The notes under the pieces: model-generated
What the model saw: the letters and a program-made list of their open reading frames with translations, nothing else
The model's database searches: none
What the model was told of the DNA's origin: nothing
In this document: positions 55,474 through 63,256 of the stretch, in pieces
Numbering within the stretch: the stretch's first letter is position 1
How the letters are laid out: each line of letters opens with the position of its first letter
Position numbers and translations under genes: made by a program
Source of the DNA: JALNZF01 sp964447405
Lineage (GTDB): Bacteria; Nitrospirota; UBA9217
Reading direction: 5' to 3'
Assembly: GCA_964447405.1 (NCBI GenBank)
Contig: CAYUSP010000003.1
Span: 372,001-436,000 of the forward strand
DNA length: 64,000 nucleotides

Positions 55474-56739
55474 ATGCGACTACTATCTAGTCTTTTAATG
55501 GTAATCATTAGCATCTGTGCGCAACAAGTCGCGGCCTCTGAGTCGCTTACCTGGGTTGGGCCTATTACGGTAATATCTGACAAATTTGAGCAATCCGGCG
55601 GAATATTTGGGTACACTCATACTCTCGACCAAGGTGATTGTTGCTGCGGTGGGCCAGCTACAGAAGATCGGTATCCAGATCAAATCAGGGTTGATGAAAA
55701 AGGCAATATCGCTGTCGGCGATAGATGGCATCACATGCACCCCGATGCAAAAATTCGTGTTTTCAATTCAACTGGTAAACTCATGTCATCATTCTCACAA
55801 ACGAAAGAAGGGTGTACAAGCGGAGGCTATCTTTGGCCGGGGCACATGCAATTGCGAAACAACAAGATAATAGTAGAAACGGGAAACTGTGCTCAAGTAT
55901 ACAATTATGACGGCAAGTTGTTATGGCATCTCGGTCGAAGTACTAATAGTTATCCGGAATTAAAGATGGTTACAGAAGACAGAATAATTTTTAGAAAATA
56001 TCTTAAAGACCCTTTCGGGAAACTAGAGTCAGAGCGCAAGGATATTCAAGCCGGGTGGTTAATATATAGCTTAGACGGAAAGCTGATTGAAGAGAAATTG
56101 AACTTTGAATTACCGCAACGAAAAGAAGGGGTCAACGTCGTCGATGGATCAAGAGTCTATTCAAATGTTCTAAAAGCGACCGGCCGTTATGGTTTCAGAA
56201 TCGACAAAAACAAGAATTTAATAGTTTTTAGAGTCAATGAAAAACCTGACGATTATGAACAAATACACTCGTTTCCTGCTGGGACACTTGATATTTATGA
56301 TTTATCTTCGAAATATATTTATACGATTGTATTACCACAAAATGAGTATTCACAAAACAGATATTGTGGGGAGGGCGCATTTGCAGGTAAAGATGTAATA
56401 GCTGAATATGGCGAAGCTAAAGAAGTCGATATCAATGGGAATATCTATCTCACCTTATTCCTTCCAACGGAACTCAAGATTATTAAATGGATTCCTTTAT
56501 CCTTAAATAATCCTCTGCCAGTAGATACAATTTCTAATCTAGATAAGAAAGCGTTGCGCATTCTAAGAAATGAAATTTATGCTCGAAAAGGTCGAAAGTT
56601 CGAATCAAAAGATCTTGCTGATTTATTTTCAAAGCAGCCATGGTACACTCCGATAGATAATTACAGTGATCATTTATTATCGAAAATTGATAGGGACAAT
56701 ATTGATGCAATATTCGAAATCGAGCGAAAGAAAAGATAA
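55474..56739 (+). CDS. cassette 2: exported beta-rich protein with YARHG domain
   Basis: A 421-residue exported protein: signal peptide (SSLLMVIISICAQQVAAS), a long beta-rich region with repeats reminiscent of NHL/WD-like propellers (DQIRVDEKGNIAVGDR, IRVFNSTGKLMSSF, AKEVDINGNIYLTLFLP), and a C-terminal YARHG-type domain (LRNEIYARKGRKF, then KQPWYTP). YARHG domains are extracellular in known proteins. I chose the ATG at 55474 after CTGAGGGTG, because the longer reading begins inside attC1. Function unknown. Confidence 0.82.
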   Translation: MRLLSSLLMVIISICAQQVAASESLTWVGPITVISDKFEQSGGIFGYTHTLDQGDCCCGGPATEDRYPDQIRVDEKGNIAVGDRWHHMHPDAKIRVFNSTGKLMSSFSQTKEGCTSGGYLWPGHMQLRNNKIIVETGNCAQVYNYDGKLLWHLGRSTNSYPELKMVTEDRIIFRKYLKDPFGKLESERKDIQAGWLIYSLDGKLIEEKLNFELPQRKEGVNVVDGSRVYSNVLKATGRYGFRIDKNKNLIVFRVNEKPDDYEQIHSFPAGTLDIYDLSSKYIYTIVLPQNEYSQNRYCGEGAFAGKDVIAEYGEAKEVDINGNIYLTLFLPTELKIIKWIPLSLNNPLPVDTISNLDKKALRILRNEIYARKGRKFESKDLADLFSKQPWYTPIDNYSDHLLSKIDRDNIDAIFEIERKKR

Positions 56740-56749
56740 ATTGAAGATT

Positions 56750-56808
56750 TACTAACCAGGCGCTCGACGGCGACGCGCCGAGGTCGGCGCGTCAGCGCCG
56801 CGTTAATC
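56750..56808 (+). other. attC2 recombination site
   Basis: TACTAAC ... GTTAATC. Arms GGCGCT / AGCGCC and GACGCGCC / GGCGCGTC; an unpaired CGACGGC lies only on the left arm. Nearly identical to attC3, attC5 and attC10. Confidence 0.93.
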
Positions 56809-56838
56809 ACGATATATAACAAGGTTCAGAGGTAATTC

Positions 56839-57285
56839 ATGTCAGAACATCCTTTCAACTGTCCTAGCTGTAAGCAAACATACCCAATTTTCAAGTACAG
56901 TATCGGGATGAGCGACATCCTCGAATTGCGTTGCAGTAATTGTGCAACGTCGTTACATATCGATTTATATGATCCAATAATGCTCGACCTTTATAAGAAA
57001 TACGGTCAATATACAGGCGGGTTCTTCGAGAACCTATACAATTCATTAAAGCCTTGTCGTTGTGGTGGCCAATACCTCGCCGCAGCTGCTTATCGTTGTC
57101 AAAAATGCAACATTGCTGTCTCATTGGACGAAATAAAAAAGCAGATTGGTTATAAAGGAAACGGTACTCCCGGAATAGCAATGGCCAATATAATCAATTC
57201 ATCTGATACGAAGGATAACATCTGGAAAAATCCGGAGGACATCAAACCGATAAAGCGATGGTGGAAGTTTTGGCAGAAAACTTAA
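56839..57285 (+). CDS. cassette 3: double zinc-ribbon protein
   Basis: A 148-residue soluble protein with four CxxC-type pairs: CPSC (near the N-terminus), CSNC, then CRCGG and CQKC, giving two likely zinc ribbons either side of a helical stretch (DPIMLDLYKKYGQYTGGF). AGAGGTAATTC precedes the ATG. The tail is basic and tryptophan-rich (KRWWKFWQK). It could bind nucleic acid or protein; I do not recognise a named family. Confidence 0.75.
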   Translation: MSEHPFNCPSCKQTYPIFKYSIGMSDILELRCSNCATSLHIDLYDPIMLDLYKKYGQYTGGFFENLYNSLKPCRCGGQYLAAAAYRCQKCNIAVSLDEIKKQIGYKGNGTPGIAMANIINSSDTKDNIWKNPEDIKPIKRWWKFWQKT

Positions 57286-57287
57286 AA

Positions 57288-57346
57288 TATTAACCTGGCG
57301 CTCGACAGCGACGCGCCAAGGTCGGCGCGTCAGCGCCGTGTTAGTT
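57288..57346 (+). other. attC3 recombination site
   Basis: TATTAAC ... GTTAGTT. Arms GGCGCT / AGCGCC and GACGCGCC / GGCGCGTC; left-only CGACAGC. Differs from attC5 by a single base between the boxes. Confidence 0.93.
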
Positions 57347-57361
57347 TGAGATGGAGCATAA

Positions 57362-57988
57362 ATGAAATTTATAGAATATCGCGGACAATTTCGTCTTCTT
57401 TTCCCTCGCTATGACGAGCTTGTACTATTTACGATGAGTTTAACCTGCCTACTTCTTATGATCACTGGCGTACTATCGCATATACCAGAAATTGGAGCGG
57501 TATCCCTGAGACAACTTGATCCTGGATTTTTTGTTCCTTTCATTTTTATAGCAATATTCATAGCCGGCCTCGTGTTGTCCTTATACCATGCATTCGTTGA
57601 TCGCCCTAAAACAGAGATCGAAAAATCGTTTATGTTGTTTTTTGCCGTCTTAGTTAACGTCTTCAGCGGGTTCATGGGTAGTGGTTACAGCCTTACTACA
57701 GCCAGTGGTTGGTTTATAGTTTTTCCCGTTATCAATATGATCAATAGCATGATTCTTCTCTTTATGTGGCGATATGGGTACTTTGACGAAACAAGTATTA
57801 GCGATCAACAGGCATCAAGAGGTCAAGTCATGCTTGCAGGGACAATAGTTTTAATTCTGTTTTATTTATGTCACGTTGTTTACGAATTCTTATGGATACA
57901 AACGCTATCTGTTTGTCTTGTTTATTCAATAAACTTTATTAGACTGATTGAATCATTGATTTTTCGACCCGTACCGATTTCTAAATGA
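57362..57988 (+). CDS. cassette 4: polytopic membrane protein
   Basis: A 208-residue membrane protein with five or six hydrophobic spans: about residues 20-42, 52-75, 84-102, 112-133, 155-180 and 182-200. Loops are short and there is no recognisable motif. GGAG lies 5 bases before the ATG. It is the only gene of its cassette. Family not recognised. Confidence 0.72.
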   Translation: MKFIEYRGQFRLLFPRYDELVLFTMSLTCLLLMITGVLSHIPEIGAVSLRQLDPGFFVPFIFIAIFIAGLVLSLYHAFVDRPKTEIEKSFMLFFAVLVNVFSGFMGSGYSLTTASGWFIVFPVINMINSMILLFMWRYGYFDETSISDQQASRGQVMLAGTIVLILFYLCHVVYEFLWIQTLSVCLVYSINFIRLIESLIFRPVPISK

Positions 57989-57999
57989 CTGCATAATGA

Positions 58000-58059
58000 T
58001 TCTAACCATTCGGCTCGAGAGGGTCGCGAAAACCGCGCCCCTCAGCCGAGCCGTTATCT
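58000..58059 (+). other. attC4 recombination site
   Basis: TTCTAAC ... GTTATCT. Arms TCGGCT / AGCCGA and GAGGGTCGCG / CGCGCCCCTC (one mismatch), with an unpaired CGA on the left arm only. It belongs to the CTCGAGAGGGTCG subfamily with attC7 and attC9. Confidence 0.92.
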
Positions 58060-58118
58060 TCATAGATTGTTCTACGTGACTGACGAATTCTGATTTTGCA
58101 TAAGGAAAAATTCAGCTT

Positions 58119-59009
58119 ATGGTGCACCGTACAGCGTTCATTGTCATTTTGACCCTATTCTTATTTCCTTTCGCCGTACACGCCCGAGATGATTTCAAAA
58201 TGGCCAATCTTGTTTATCCTTCCGAGAATCAAATTACCCAAGCCCAGCTGACCCCACTAACAGCAGTAGAGTTGAAAAAAGAAATTCAGAACTCAATCGA
58301 GTTGCCAACCGAAAACTGTTTAGATCACGTCAAAATGAAAATCGAGGACGATTCTATTGAGGAGTATCTATGGGGTTTTTATAAGTATGATTTTTCAGGC
58401 GATGGAATCGATGATTTGATATTTATCAGCTATTGTGGTGGTGAAGAGTATCAAAACTTTATTTGGATAAAGAAAGACAACAAATTCTATTACAGTGGCC
58501 TCCTATGGGGTACGATTGTCAAATTGTATCGTGCCCAAGACTTGAAAGCCTTATCGGTCGTAACGCGTGGCGGCTGGTGCTGTAGCGGCTATGTCGGATA
58601 CATTAACCTGTATACACCTTCAAGCAATAATCAAGTCACAAAATATTCCTTAGAGAAAAGCGTCCGAGAATTCGGTGGCATTACATTGCCGGATAAAAGA
58701 ATTCCCGCTAAGCGGTTCGTTGTGAAAAACGATAAATACAAACTGCGGGAACAGCCTATTATTAATGATAAGTATGATGAGCAGGAGAGTGAATTTGAAC
58801 GCAGACCTGTTTATGGGAATACTTTGGCAGAATTCGTTAAGGGAAGCAAAGGCGAAGCCATTGCTGAAAAAACTGACGAAACCGGGCGGGTTTGGTGGTT
58901 CGTCATCATGGACCCAGATGCTAAGGCCACCTATAATAGATTTTACGGCGATCAAAAAGCTTCAAAAGCCGGCTGGATGAGTTCAAGGTTTTTAGAAATG
59001 ACGAAGTGA
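58119..59009 (+). CDS. cassette 5: exported protein with calcium-like loop and SH3-like end
   Basis: A 296-residue exported protein: signal peptide (AFIVILTLFLFPFAVHARD). A loop YDFSGDGIDDLIFISY (about residues 91-106) has the D-x-SGDG-x-DD pattern of FG-GAP or dockerin-like calcium sites. The C-terminal 65 residues (GNTLAEFVKGSKGEAIAE to GWMSSRFLEM) look like a bacterial SH3 domain, which often binds cell wall. The stop codon lies inside attC5. Function unknown. Confidence 0.75.
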   Translation: MVHRTAFIVILTLFLFPFAVHARDDFKMANLVYPSENQITQAQLTPLTAVELKKEIQNSIELPTENCLDHVKMKIEDDSIEEYLWGFYKYDFSGDGIDDLIFISYCGGEEYQNFIWIKKDNKFYYSGLLWGTIVKLYRAQDLKALSVVTRGGWCCSGYVGYINLYTPSSNNQVTKYSLEKSVREFGGITLPDKRIPAKRFVVKNDKYKLREQPIINDKYDEQESEFERRPVYGNTLAEFVKGSKGEAIAEKTDETGRVWWFVIMDPDAKATYNRFYGDQKASKAGWMSSRFLEMTK

Positions 59010-59065
59010 TAACCTGGCGCTCGACAGCGACGCGCCAAGGTCGGCGCGTCAGCGCCGCGTTATAT
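59007..59065 (+). other. attC5 recombination site
   Basis: TGATAAC ... GTTATAT, with the same arms as attC3. The TGA stop codon of cassette 5 is part of the left box. Confidence 0.93.
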
Positions 59066-59096
59066 GGTAATAAAAAATACCGACTCCGGAGATGAA

Positions 59097-59372
59097 ATGG
59101 AATTAACAAAACAAGAGCGAAAGTTCGCTGAATTATCAACTAAACGGTATCGCGGTTTATTGTATCGAAACAGCCAATTGATCGGATGGGTCGGTGTTGT
59201 TCTCTTTGGGCTCGGCTTACTGCGGATATTGCCAGTATCTGCTACCGTTCAAAAATTACTTCTTCAAGGTGGTTTTTTTCTAATCGTAATGAGTACAATT
59301 ATGTTCGCGATGACTATTATAAGTAAGCTTTACACCCGTAATCAGGAACTTGATCGATCGCGACCGGATTAA
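59097..59372 (+). CDS. cassette 6, first gene: small two-span membrane protein
   Basis: A 91-residue protein with two membrane spans (LIGWVGVVLFGLGLLRILP and GGFFLIVMSTIMFAMTIISKL) and charged ends. I chose ATG 59097, 5 bases after GGAG, over the ATG at 59064, which lies within attC5. It shares its cassette with the next gene; no attC separates them. Family not recognised. Confidence 0.65.
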   Translation: MELTKQERKFAELSTKRYRGLLYRNSQLIGWVGVVLFGLGLLRILPVSATVQKLLLQGGFFLIVMSTIMFAMTIISKLYTRNQELDRSRPD

Positions 59373-59409
59373 GACGTAATGGTAAAGAAAACTTTTGCGG
59401 GAGGGAAAT

Positions 59410-59871
59410 ATGACCACTAAGAACGTTCGTGCAATCGGTTTTTTACTTCTCCTGATATTTATTATCTCCCTCTACGCCTTATATCTGCTTACCCAGGACA
59501 AAACTCCTGAAAATTACCTTTTCTTTGGGTTTACTTCTCTAACGTTTATCATCATATATTCAATCAGCATTTTAAATTACAAAATCACAGGTTCTAGTAT
59601 CGGTATCGAAGTTGAACAAGCACGACAGGAGATCATGACTTCAAAAAAGGAAATTGAGACACTAGCGAATACCTTGATCAAGGTGAGTTATGTCATTGCA
59701 GATGGGTCTAGCAGGTTTGGCGGCATGCCAAAAGAACATCAAGATAAGATCAGGGAATATCAAAATTCAATAAAAACATTTCTTGATCAAAACATTGACG
59801 AGGAAGTCAAGAAGACCATCTCTGGTTTAAATGAAGCAATAGACCTGCGAATTAATAAAGACAAGAAATAG
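59410..59871 (+). CDS. cassette 6, second gene: membrane protein with coiled coil
   Basis: A 153-residue protein: two N-terminal spans (IGFLLLLIFIISLYALYLL and LFFGFTSLTFIIIYSISIL) followed by a cytoplasmic helical part (IEVEQARQEIMTSKKEIETLAN to EEVKKTISGLNEAIDLRIN). ATG 59410 follows GGGAGGG; the TTG at 59395 is rejected. Because it is 37 bases from the first gene and in the same cassette, the two are probably made together and may interact. Confidence 0.68.
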   Translation: MTTKNVRAIGFLLLLIFIISLYALYLLTQDKTPENYLFFGFTSLTFIIIYSISILNYKITGSSIGIEVEQARQEIMTSKKEIETLANTLIKVSYVIADGSSRFGGMPKEHQDKIREYQNSIKTFLDQNIDEEVKKTISGLNEAIDLRINKDKK

Positions 59872-59878
59872 CGAGATA

Positions 59879-59938
59879 CAATAACCTGCCGGTCCACAGC
59901 GACGCGCCAGAAGGCGGCGCGTGACCGGCGCGTTAGGT
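59879..59938 (+). other. attC6 recombination site
   Basis: CAATAAC ... GTTAGGT. Arms GCCGGT / ACCGGC and ACGCGCC / GGCGCGT; left-only CCACAGCG. The right box supplies part of the ribosome site of cassette 7. Confidence 0.88.
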
Positions 59939-59947
59939 AGGTAAAAT

Positions 59948-60487
59948 ATGAAGAAAAGAATAATATTCTTATTTGCCGCAATCCTTCTTATTTCTTCTTA
60001 CAGTCAGGCCGAATCTCGTATAAACTTTCCCACATATATCCCTGGTAAATATAGACCCTGTCTCGAAGCGTGGCTATCAGCCCATCCATCATATCGTATT
60101 GCGATCGAAACAGATTGCACGTATTGCGATAACAGCATCAAAGACATGAGAACGAAACCTTATGGGGATTGGAAACCTTTACCTGATTATCAACCCTATT
60201 TTACAGTCGGTGATTTCAATTCGGATAGCGTTGATGATTTTGCCGTTGCAGTAATAGACGAACTCAAAAGAGATAAGAAATTCCGCATCCTGGTCTTTAA
60301 TGGCCCTTTCAATACATCATCTCTTTCAAAGCCGGCTTTTGTATCTGGTCCGATCGATTTAAGCAACGCAGGCATGTTCTACGGAGGCCCTCGACCGAAA
60401 CCATGGAGACTATTAGCTGGGCCGTTTGAGTCTGAAGGAACCTTGCTGGTGCCTCAAGGAAAAACATATAAGTGGGAAAGTAAGTAG
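59948..60487 (+). CDS. cassette 7: exported protein with FG-GAP-like loop
   Basis: A 179-residue exported protein: signal peptide (IIFLFAAILLISSYSQAE). A loop FTVGDFNSDSVDDFAVAV (about residues 87-104) has the FG-GAP/calcium pattern D-x-N-x-D-x-x-D-D, like cassette 5. Cysteines occur as RPCLEAW and DCTYCDNS. AGGTAGG before the ATG overlaps the attC6 right box. Function unknown; the two calcium-loop cassettes are not otherwise alike. Confidence 0.75.
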   Translation: MKKRIIFLFAAILLISSYSQAESRINFPTYIPGKYRPCLEAWLSAHPSYRIAIETDCTYCDNSIKDMRTKPYGDWKPLPDYQPYFTVGDFNSDSVDDFAVAVIDELKRDKKFRILVFNGPFNTSSLSKPAFVSGPIDLSNAGMFYGGPRPKPWRLLAGPFESEGTLLVPQGKTYKWESK

Positions 60488-60493
60488 TCTGAA

Positions 60494-60552
60494 TCCTAAC
60501 ACTCGCGTCGAGAGGGTCGCTAAAAAACGCGCCCCTCACGCGCTCGTTAATT
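60494..60552 (+). other. attC7 recombination site
   Basis: TCCTAAC ... GTTAATT. GAGGGTCGC / GCGCCCCTC-type inner arms and CGCGT / ACGCG outer arms, with CGA unpaired on the left. Same subfamily as attC4. Confidence 0.9.
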
Positions 60553-60590
60553 CTGGATAGCATCTCATTTTCATCGCAAGCTTAAAATAT

Positions 60591-61019
60591 ATGGAAATAA
60601 TAAACGGCAAAATATTGACCCGCGAACAAATAGATTCGATTAGTTCAACAATCCGAAAAGCTTATTTAGCACTTGTATGGTTTTCTGGGATCGATCTTGC
60701 CTTTAATATTTTCAAAGTTGCTAATCCTCTTTCACACGGCGGGATTATGGAAGCGGGGCTAAAATTCGCTGAATTTATCATCATATATCGTGGTTTAAAG
60801 ATTCGAGCATCTTGGCTCATTCCTTTAGTGTTAATCTCCTCGGTTTATACGCTGTTTAGTGCTTTCTTTATTTCAATGGAGCCTGCAAAAGACATTGCGG
60901 AAATTATAGCTAAACCAGTAGGCATGTTGTTGGTCGTTTTTTCTGTATATCAACTTATATTTTTTTCAAAGACTGAAGTCAGGTCATCATTTGGTGCGAA
61001 AGGATTTAATGTTTTTTAA
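60591..61019 (+). CDS. cassette 8: small polytopic membrane protein
   Basis: A 142-residue protein with about four hydrophobic segments (around residues 22-45, 52-70, 74-95 and 103-125). The start has no Shine-Dalgarno; the ATG at 60591 is the first in frame after the attC7 box. A short basic loop KIRASW lies between spans 2 and 3. Family not recognised. Confidence 0.62.
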   Translation: MEIINGKILTREQIDSISSTIRKAYLALVWFSGIDLAFNIFKVANPLSHGGIMEAGLKFAEFIIIYRGLKIRASWLIPLVLISSVYTLFSAFFISMEPAKDIAEIIAKPVGMLLVVFSVYQLIFFSKTEVRSSFGAKGFNVF

Positions 61020-61046
61020 CTGCTCTGATCAATAAAGTAATATGAT

Positions 61047-61104
61047 AATTAACCTGCGGGTCGAGTGAGTCGCGAAAAGCTCGCTCCTCACCCGCGTGTT
61101 AGTG
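61047..61104 (+). other. attC8 recombination site
   Basis: AATTAAC ... GTTAGTG. Arms GCGGG / CCCGC, GTGAG / CTCAC and GCGA / TCGC, with TCGA unpaired on the left. Same subfamily as attC12. Confidence 0.88.
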
Positions 61105-61221
61105 CTTAATAATGCCCATTCCAACTTGGACAGATTTTTTGTTAAATTCAGAGTGTGGTTTTCGCTATAAACTTTTGAATTTGCACTTGGTCAGCTACGA
61201 ATTCATTTGTGGGGCTATAAC

Positions 61222-61647
61222 ATGAAAATAATACTTCTATTGCTATTGACTTTTTCGCTATTCACATCGATTGCATTATGTGCAGGCAAAATAGGTCAGT
61301 TAGGCCTGTTTGATTCATCTTATGATCGTACTGTTTGGCAATATGTGGAATCTTCAGGGGGTGTAGACATATTTGAGCATAGGTTCTTAAAGAACTGTAA
61401 TTTATATTCAGCGGTCATTACGGAAACATTTGAGGAAGAGGCTAAGAGGACTGAAGCTTTATTCGAAGGCAAGACTTACTACGTAACGAAAGGCCTTAAA
61501 GATGGCAAATTAATTTCATTATACTATTGTAAAAAAGGTTCTCCTTTTCAATGTCTTCGGGTATATGTTGCCAATGTTAGCGATATCAATGCATGCACCC
61601 AAGCCTCGGAAAAGGTAATTATCGACTACGAGCGAAGAAATAAATAG
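61222..61647 (+). CDS. cassette 9: small exported protein
   Basis: A 141-residue exported protein: signal peptide (ILLLLLTFSLFTSIALCAG) and a compact mature part with cysteine pairs (LKNCNL, YYCKKGSPFQC, NACTQ) that could form disulfides. ATG 61222 is used; the upstream in-frame TTG at 61207 adds nothing. About 120 bases of the cassette precede it and may carry a promoter, which I could not define. Function unknown. Confidence 0.68.
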   Translation: MKIILLLLLTFSLFTSIALCAGKIGQLGLFDSSYDRTVWQYVESSGGVDIFEHRFLKNCNLYSAVITETFEEEAKRTEALFEGKTYYVTKGLKDGKLISLYYCKKGSPFQCLRVYVANVSDINACTQASEKVIIDYERRNK

Positions 61648-61704
61648 CCTAACGTATAGTTCGAGAGGGTCGGGCTCGGCCCGCCCCTCAACTCGTTGTT
61701 ATTT
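61647..61704 (+). other. attC9 recombination site
   Basis: GCCTAAC ... GTTATTT. Inner arms GAGGGTCGGGC / GCCCGCCCCTC (one mismatch), outer AGTT / AACT, left-only CGA. A second GTT three bases earlier makes the exact right box a little uncertain. Confidence 0.82.
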
Positions 61705-61716
61705 CCGTGAGGAACA

Positions 61717-61941
61717 ATGGGTAACAGACGCGATTCATTTCCGTTTCGATATCCTCAACTGTTTCACGAATGTTGGCATTGCCATACCGTAGGGCTGAAG
61801 CCGGGCATCCTTGATACAAAGCATGGTGATTACGGCATGCGAAAAGTATTTAAGGATGAACCAGAATTGCCGCTAAATTCTGAAGGTCTCTGTTTGGATT
61901 GCGCAGAACAATTAAAGACCAAGAAAGAGGATGCCAATTGA
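61717..61941 (+). CDS. cassette 10, first gene: small zinc-ribbon-like protein
   Basis: A 74-residue soluble protein with two cysteine pairs, ECWHCHTVG and GLCLDCAE, 44 residues apart, a likely zinc site. GTGAGGAA precedes the ATG. Its TGA stop overlaps the TTG start of the next gene as TTGA. Family not recognised. Confidence 0.65.
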   Translation: MGNRRDSFPFRYPQLFHECWHCHTVGLKPGILDTKHGDYGMRKVFKDEPELPLNSEGLCLDCAEQLKTKKEDAN

Positions 61942-62303
61942 AGCAAACCAATTTTCTGAAGATCTGCTGGCACGACGGAAATATCGTCGATTTTAGATAC
62001 ATCTTCCCAATTACCAAAAGAGATAGGCCCTGCATCATCATTAAAGCCGAAGTTTATGCGAATTATATTAATGCTGCTCATAGGCATTTGATCCAAATTG
62101 AATTTCCAAATATTCAAAACATAGATAAGAAGGTCAATTTTCCTGAAATTAAAGATAATGTGGTCGCAGGGTCAATCAATTACGCTAAGCCAAAAGAAAT
62201 CGTAAATAGCCTTGGTACTTTTCAAGAATACACATTCACTTTGTTTGGTGGCAAAATCAAAATCGTTTCAAACAAAGCCAAAATAAAGAAAATTATGAAA
62301 TAA
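61938..62303 (+). CDS. cassette 10, second gene: small protein of unknown function
   Basis: A 121-residue soluble, beta-rich protein (NIVDFRYIFPITKRDRPCIII, then TFTLFGGKIKIVSN) with a lysine-rich tail (KAKIKKIMK). TTG 61938 is chosen because AAAGAGG lies 7 bases ahead and it overlaps the previous stop; the ATG at 61899 would overlap that gene far more. The TAA stop is inside attC10. It is translationally coupled to the zinc-ribbon gene. Confidence 0.6.
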   Translation: MKQTNFLKICWHDGNIVDFRYIFPITKRDRPCIIIKAEVYANYINAAHRHLIQIEFPNIQNIDKKVNFPEIKDNVVAGSINYAKPKEIVNSLGTFQEYTFTLFGGKIKIVSNKAKIKKIMK

Positions 62304-62356
62304 CCTGGCGCTCGACAGCGACGCGCCAAAGTCGGCGCGTCAGCGCCGTGTTGTAA
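62298..62356 (+). other. attC10 recombination site
   Basis: AAATAAC ... GTTGTAA, with the same arms as attC3 and attC5 (one base differs in the loop). The cassette 10 stop codon lies in the left box. Confidence 0.93.
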
Positions 62357-62372
62357 AGCAAAAGGAATCTAT

Positions 62373-63113
62373 ATGACCTATCGACAAATAATGTTATTTT
62401 TATTAGTGGCGACCCAACTTACGCTATCAAGCTGCGCTACATACTATGCACATGAGAGCATTCAAAATTTACCCAAATATGATCCTTCGAGGTTTCCCTA
62501 TCTCATTGAAGGTGAATATTTAGAAGTAGCCAGTCAAGGGAATATATCATTTCAACACTACTACTTCCCGACTTTCCCATGGCCCGCATGGCATGGTCAA
62601 CACATGCACTTATTTCTTTCGGAAACGCAAACAGAACCCATCGTGATTAATATGGATAAGCGCTTATCTGTAAAAGAGCCAATAATCTACTTTTACAAGG
62701 AAAGCAAGCGAACTCTCATAATAGATAAGACAAATAGCGTCAAAAGCAAAGCACTCCTCTACGTATATCACCAGTCAGGAGAGGTGGACCTCAAAGATAT
62801 TATCAAGAATACAGCCACTCAAGCTTTAGGTTCAGATAATGAAGTTCCTCTTGTGACACTTTCCTATAACAAAAATGGTGAGCAATCCATCTTCTCTGTT
62901 GGAAAGATAGTACGTCATGGCGGTTTGATTGAGTCACCTACCTTGAAGGGACTTTACATGCTTCATACTAGCCCTTATCAAAGCCGATGGAGACATCCAC
63001 TTGATTATTGGCTTTATATCGTTACGGTCCCGGGCGATGTAGTTACCTCTCCATTACAACTACCATTCTGGATTTATACGTATTATCAAAACAGAGGATT
63101 GTCACCCAAATAA
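62373..63113 (+). CDS. cassette 11: lipoprotein of unknown function
   Basis: A 246-residue lipoprotein: signal with lipobox TLSSC (residues 17-21). The mature part is mixed; the C-terminal DYWLYIVTVPGDVVTSPLQLP resembles the end of small YceK-like lipoproteins, but this is weak. AAGGAATC precedes the ATG. It should be membrane-anchored in the envelope. Function unknown. Confidence 0.72.
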   Translation: MTYRQIMLFLLVATQLTLSSCATYYAHESIQNLPKYDPSRFPYLIEGEYLEVASQGNISFQHYYFPTFPWPAWHGQHMHLFLSETQTEPIVINMDKRLSVKEPIIYFYKESKRTLIIDKTNSVKSKALLYVYHQSGEVDLKDIIKNTATQALGSDNEVPLVTLSYNKNGEQSIFSVGKIVRHGGLIESPTLKGLYMLHTSPYQSRWRHPLDYWLYIVTVPGDVVTSPLQLPFWIYTYYQNRGLSPK

Positions 63114-63177
63114 GGCTAATATTATTAATCACTATTTAGGATCGGGTAGCGAGTAAATCATAATTTTGAAACAAAGG

Positions 63178-63234
63178 ACCCAACATGGGGATCGAGAGCG
63201 GCGCGAAAGTCCGCGCCTCATCCCCGTGTTGTCA
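63178..63234 (+). other. attC11 recombination site
   Basis: ACCCAAC ... GTTGTCA. Arms GGGGAT / ATCCCC-like outer pair and GGCGCG / CGCGCC inner pair; the left arm carries the TCGA motif (ATCGAGAGC). Confidence 0.85.
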
Positions 63235-63256
63235 ACTCAACACAAAGGAGGTTCAT

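Noticed and set aside
63185..63256. Longer start of the DUF1428 gene
   Set aside because: The extra 24 codons are read from the attC11 hairpin, and GGAGG precedes the ATG at 63257.
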